Shown in pieces: positions 62,792-64,000 of a DNA stretch of 64,000 bases. The position numbers and the translations under genes were made by a program. Within the stretch, counting starts at the first letter, position 1. Every line of letters begins with the position of its first letter. Under the pieces are notes generated by a model. The model made no database searches. It saw nothing but the letters and a program-made list of their open reading frames with translations, and had not been told where the DNA came from. Origin of the DNA: Saccharibacillus soli (GTDB taxonomy: Bacteria > Bacillota > Bacilli > Paenibacillales > Paenibacillaceae); the NCBI GenBank assembly GCA_002189105.1, contig NIOB01000001.1, forward strand, positions 744,001-808,000, given 5' to 3'.

Positions 62792-63670
62792 TCAATCTTG
62801 ATCCGACTTGGGCAGCTTGTCTTCCAGTTCTTTGCCCATTTCGGCGGAACGCTCGGAGCAGCGCTGCGCCGCACGGATGACCGCCCCGTAGAAGTCGCTC
62901 TCGTCCAGCTTTTCGATTGCGGCTTGGGTAGCACCGTTCGGCGAAGTCACTTTACGGCGCAGTTCAGCCGGTTCTTCACCGGTCTGGCGAACCATCTGGG
63001 CGGCGCCAAGCACCGTCTGGATGGTCATTTCACGTGCCTGTTCGTCGGTCATTCCGCCAAGCTTGGCGGCTTCGATCAGCGCCTCCATCATGTAATAGAT
63101 GTAGGCAGGACCGCTGCCGGAGATTCCGGTTAGAGCATCGATCTTGCTTTCTTCGGTCTCTACGACCAGCCCCACTGCTTCAAAGAGTATACGCGCCAGA
63201 TGGCGCCGATTTTCAGGCAGATCAGCAGAGTAGCTGATGCCGGTTACGCCCAGGCCAATAGAACTGGAGGTATTCGGCATGGTGCGAACGACGGGCTGTT
63301 CGGAGCGTCCGAGCAGACGGCGAAGCGTCTCAATCGACAGACCGGCGATCATCGACACAACGAGTGTATCTGGGCCGATCAGTGTGCCGAGCTGCTGAAG
63401 GGCTTCCGCCGCATCTTTGGGCTTCATCGCCAGAATGACCACGGGCGAAGTGCGAAGCGCTTCTTCCTTGGCTGCGGAATCATTGGCGCCCAGGGTTCCA
63501 TAACGTTGGTTCAGTTCTTCCAGACGGGCTGTGCTGCTGCGATTCAGGAAGACGATGCGTTCAGGGGCGATCACAGCGCGGGCAATCAAGCCGCGAGCGA
63601 CAGCCTCTGCCATGGAACCGGCTCCGAAGAAGCAGACCTGTTCGTCGATCAGCATACGAGTTTGAGTCAT
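62792..63670 (-). CDS. proC: Pyrroline-5-carboxylate reductase
   Basis: NAD(P)H-dependent last step of proline synthesis. Rossmann motif VCFFGAGSMAEAVARGLI, VILAMKPKDAAE, the VVRTMPNTSSSIGLGVTGIS block and the signature ALTGISGSGPAYIYYMMEAL. 292 residues, about 20 longer than typical; the minus-strand start is 63670 or the second Met five codons in. It follows proA by 37 bases on the same strand. Confidence 0.94.
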   Translation of the reverse strand: MTQTRMLIDEQVCFFGAGSMAEAVARGLIARAVIAPERIVFLNRSSTARLEELNQRYGTLGANDSAAKEEALRTSPVVILAMKPKDAAEALQQLGTLIGPDTLVVSMIAGLSIETLRRLLGRSEQPVVRTMPNTSSSIGLGVTGISYSADLPENRRHLARILFEAVGLVVETEESKIDALTGISGSGPAYIYYMMEALIEAAKLGGMTDEQAREMTIQTVLGAAQMVRQTGEEPAELRRKVTSPNGATQAAIEKLDESDFYGAVIRAAQRCSERSAEMGKELEDKLPKSDQD

Positions 63671-63707
63671 ATTATTTTTTCATCCTCTCCAAAATAATCG
63701 AATCCAT

Positions 63708-64000
63708 TTATCCGCGGATCTGTCCGCTTCCGTATATCCGGTATTTGGTCGATGTCAGGGCAGGCAGCCCCATCGGTCCACGGGCATGCAGTTTCTGGGT
63801 GCTGATGCCGATCTCCGCACCAAAGCCAAATTCAAATCCGTCCGTGAATCGGGTAGAGGCGTTATGATACACCGCCGCTGCGTCGATTTCATTCAGGAAG
63901 CGAACGGCCTGTTCTTCATTTTCAGTGACGATACACTCGGAATGTTTCGTACCGAACCGGGCAATATGCGCCGCGGCTTCATCCAGATTGTCCACAATCT
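63708..64000 (-). CDS. proA: Gamma-glutamyl phosphate reductase (partial)
   Basis: C-terminal about 97 residues of ProA, which reduces gamma-glutamyl phosphate to glutamate semialdehyde. Conserved [59 protein letters not shown] and the C-terminal [16 protein letters not shown] are present. The gene continues past the right edge of the window. It lies upstream of proC in the same operon. Confidence 0.93.
   Translation of the reverse strand, partial: IVDNLDEAAAHIARFGTKHSECIVTENEEQAVRFLNEIDAAAVYHNASTRFTDGFEFGFGAEIGISTQKLHARGPMGLPALTSTKYRIYGSGQIRG

Noticed and set aside
1-64000. tRNA, rRNA, CRISPR, transposase or prophage genes
   Set aside because: No cloverleaf runs, regular spacer arrays or transposase/integrase motifs were seen on either strand.

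Overview
The window is chromosomal DNA of a low-to-mid GC Gram-positive bacterium, most likely a member of the Paenibacillaceae. The evidence is strong AGGAGG-type ribosome binding sites, frequent ATGA/GTGA start-stop overlaps, sigma-A type promoters, bacillithiol genes, TRAP (mtrB), hepS/hepT, and long stretches of Bacillus-like gene order (mtrB-hepS-menG-hepT-ndk-cheR-aroC-aroB-aroH-trp-hisC-tyrA; ypjA-ypjD-dapB-mgsA-bshB1-bshA-cca-birA-panBCD-dinG; asnS-dnaD). No rRNA, tRNA, CRISPR array, transposase or prophage was seen.

Layout. 0-1.2 kb: a partial 2Fe-2S ferredoxin, HU and the tryptophan-sensing regulator MtrB. 1.3-6.1 kb: a tightly overlapping menaquinone operon (hepS, menG, UbiA-type prenyltransferase, ubiX, mqnA, hepT), in which a futalosine-pathway module sits inside the classical hepS-menG-hepT block. 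6.3-18.1 kb: ndk, cheR and the aromatic amino-acid supraoperon (aroC, aroB, aroH, trpDCFBA, hisC, tyrA). trpE is absent. A leader with a TRAP-like triplet array, a terminator and a matching antiterminator precedes trpD. 18.2-23.6 kb: an accessory stretch with a candidate small RNA, several unknown proteins, two metallophosphoesterases, an ankyrin/DUF4274-like protein, a zinc-ribbon protein and an Imm33-like protein. 23.8-26.4 kb: an ECF sigma/anti-sigma pair, a histidine phosphatase and a small IDEAL-domain protein.

26.5-43.7 kb: the conserved housekeeping block ypjA, yitT-like (reversed), mazG-like, dapB, mgsA, bshB1, bshA, cca, birA, panBCD, dinG, then rex, mtaD and a YpmB-like protein. Between birA and panB lie a lipoprotein gene and a probable gene remnant. 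43.8-46.3 kb: a nested inverted-repeat element, a short ORF, a membrane-anchored protein and a compact FtsH-like protease. 46.3-52.5 kb: a tautomerase/carboxymuconolactone-decarboxylase fusion divergent from a LysR regulator, then hbd-ackA-asnS-dnaD. 52.6-60.1 kb: a palindromic repeat, then a YesMN-type two-component system with two CUT1 sugar permeases and a lipoprotein binding protein. 60.2-64 kb: a second ECF sigma/anti-sigma pair with a protein made of three TM2-like repeats, then proC and partial proA on the minus strand.

How it fits together. Chorismate made by AroB/AroC can feed MqnA (menaquinone), AroH-HisC-TyrA (Tyr/Phe) and the trp genes. MtrB at the left end is the likely sensor acting on the trp leader 9.7 kb away. 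mgsA beside bshB1/bshA links methylglyoxal formation with the thiol that detoxifies it.
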